DNA of 64,000 nucleotides, taken from assembly GCA_046049675.1 (NCBI GenBank), contig JBJORA010000118.1, positions 10,048-74,047 of the forward strand, read 5' to 3'. The notes under the pieces were generated by a model. The model was not told where the DNA came from. It made no database searches and saw nothing but the letters and a program-made list of their open reading frames with translations. This DNA is from CAIXQW01 sp046049675. GTDB lineage: Bacteria; Bacteroidota; Bacteroidia; Chitinophagales; Chitinophagaceae. The position numbers were made by a program, and so were the translations under genes. Below are positions 63,725 through 64,000 of this stretch, one piece after another (the first letter of the stretch is position 1; each line of letters opens with the position of its first letter).

Positions 63725-64000
63725 ATGCCTGTCCGCTAAGCTGCACCACTTTCTAAAATATCGTGATTATTTTCGTCGCAGCCTTTTTCATGAACTAACA
63801 GCCAGCACCTACGGAGCTACATGCAGCCTTTATACCTATTTCTATAAACATTACGGCTCCTCTGGAGCTTAGTTTAGGCACAAATCAGCGATGTCACTCT
63901 TTGCTATTGGCAGCACGCAACAGCATGCCAATGCGAAGCCTGGACCGACCTAGAAATATGGAGCAGAAAATCAGTTCACAGCACTAGGAAGGGTTGGGCA
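63725..64000. other. Terminal stretch without a gene, with inverted-repeat elements
   Basis: No open frame of note. It holds GCTCC-TCT-GGAGC at 63856-63868 (a 5-bp stem) and the related ACGGAGCT at 63811-63818, with TTTCTATAAACATTACGGCTCC-like text between. From memory, similar text recurs in intergenic DNA of related Bacteroidota, so this may be a dispersed short repeat; I cannot check that here. Confidence 0.35.

Overview
This window is chromosomal DNA of a Bacteroidota bacterium, most likely of the Chitinophagales/Sphingobacteriia side of the phylum. The assignment rests on type IX secretion (T9SS) sorting domains of type A and type B on several exported proteins, a PorT homologue, SprB-type repeats, a choice-of-anchor L domain, a TonB-dependent receptor with a carboxypeptidase-regulatory-like leader domain, weak or absent Shine-Dalgarno sequences, and the Bacteroidota promoter element TAnnTTTG in front of many genes. 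The DNA is moderately AT-rich. I see no rRNA, tRNA, insertion sequence, prophage or CRISPR array.

Layout. 1-2380: 3' part of a UvrD-like helicase fused to an Fe-S PD-(D/E)XK nuclease. 2411-3094: small T9SS cargo protein. 3262-8487: TetR regulator divergent from a three-gene exporter operon (ABC protein, HlyD-type adaptor, TolC-type outer-membrane channel), with a TetR-type operator between them. 8650-11451: large T9SS type A cargo. 11475-15247 (minus): small membrane protein, membrane-anchored papain-like protease, sigma-54. 15420-22531: asnS, pyrC, purQ, two DsbD-domain proteins and a membrane protein. 22632-25088: T9SS type B LamG protein. 25104-27215 (minus): BlaI-type repressor and M56 sensor peptidase with a TonB-like C-terminus, behind three tandem operators. 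27414-29028 (minus): bleomycin-hydrolase-like peptidase and a MazG-like pyrophosphohydrolase.

29064-46097 (minus) is one 17-kb gene for a 5,677-residue secreted protein. In order it has a signal peptide, a choice-of-anchor L domain, about 52 SprB-type repeats, an HYR-like domain, eight copies of a separate 8-cysteine module, three Ig/cadherin-like domains and a T9SS type A signal. It resembles a gliding-type or surface adhesin.

46327-63724 is mostly housekeeping: arfB and yraN; phosphoglucose/phosphomannose isomerase, a DUF2233 lipoprotein, a DUF6580 membrane protein and rpe; a TonB-dependent receptor and a beta-barrel protein; an aldo/keto reductase; porT-ubiE divergent from the EngB GTPase; an MFS transporter, a lipoprotein, tadA, a DUF4349 protein and feoA; an acyltransferase, a thioredoxin-like protein, a MerR regulator and an alpha/beta hydrolase. 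The last 276 bases carry no gene.

How it fits together. Four T9SS substrates and PorT lie in the same window, so much of it concerns building the cell surface. The giant protein would carry roughly 170 cysteines, and a DsbD-type thiol reductase system is encoded nearby, although no direct link is shown. Eleven perfect TAnnTTTG elements lie just upstream of starts, often only 4-10 bases away, which suggests very short or absent 5' leaders in this organism.
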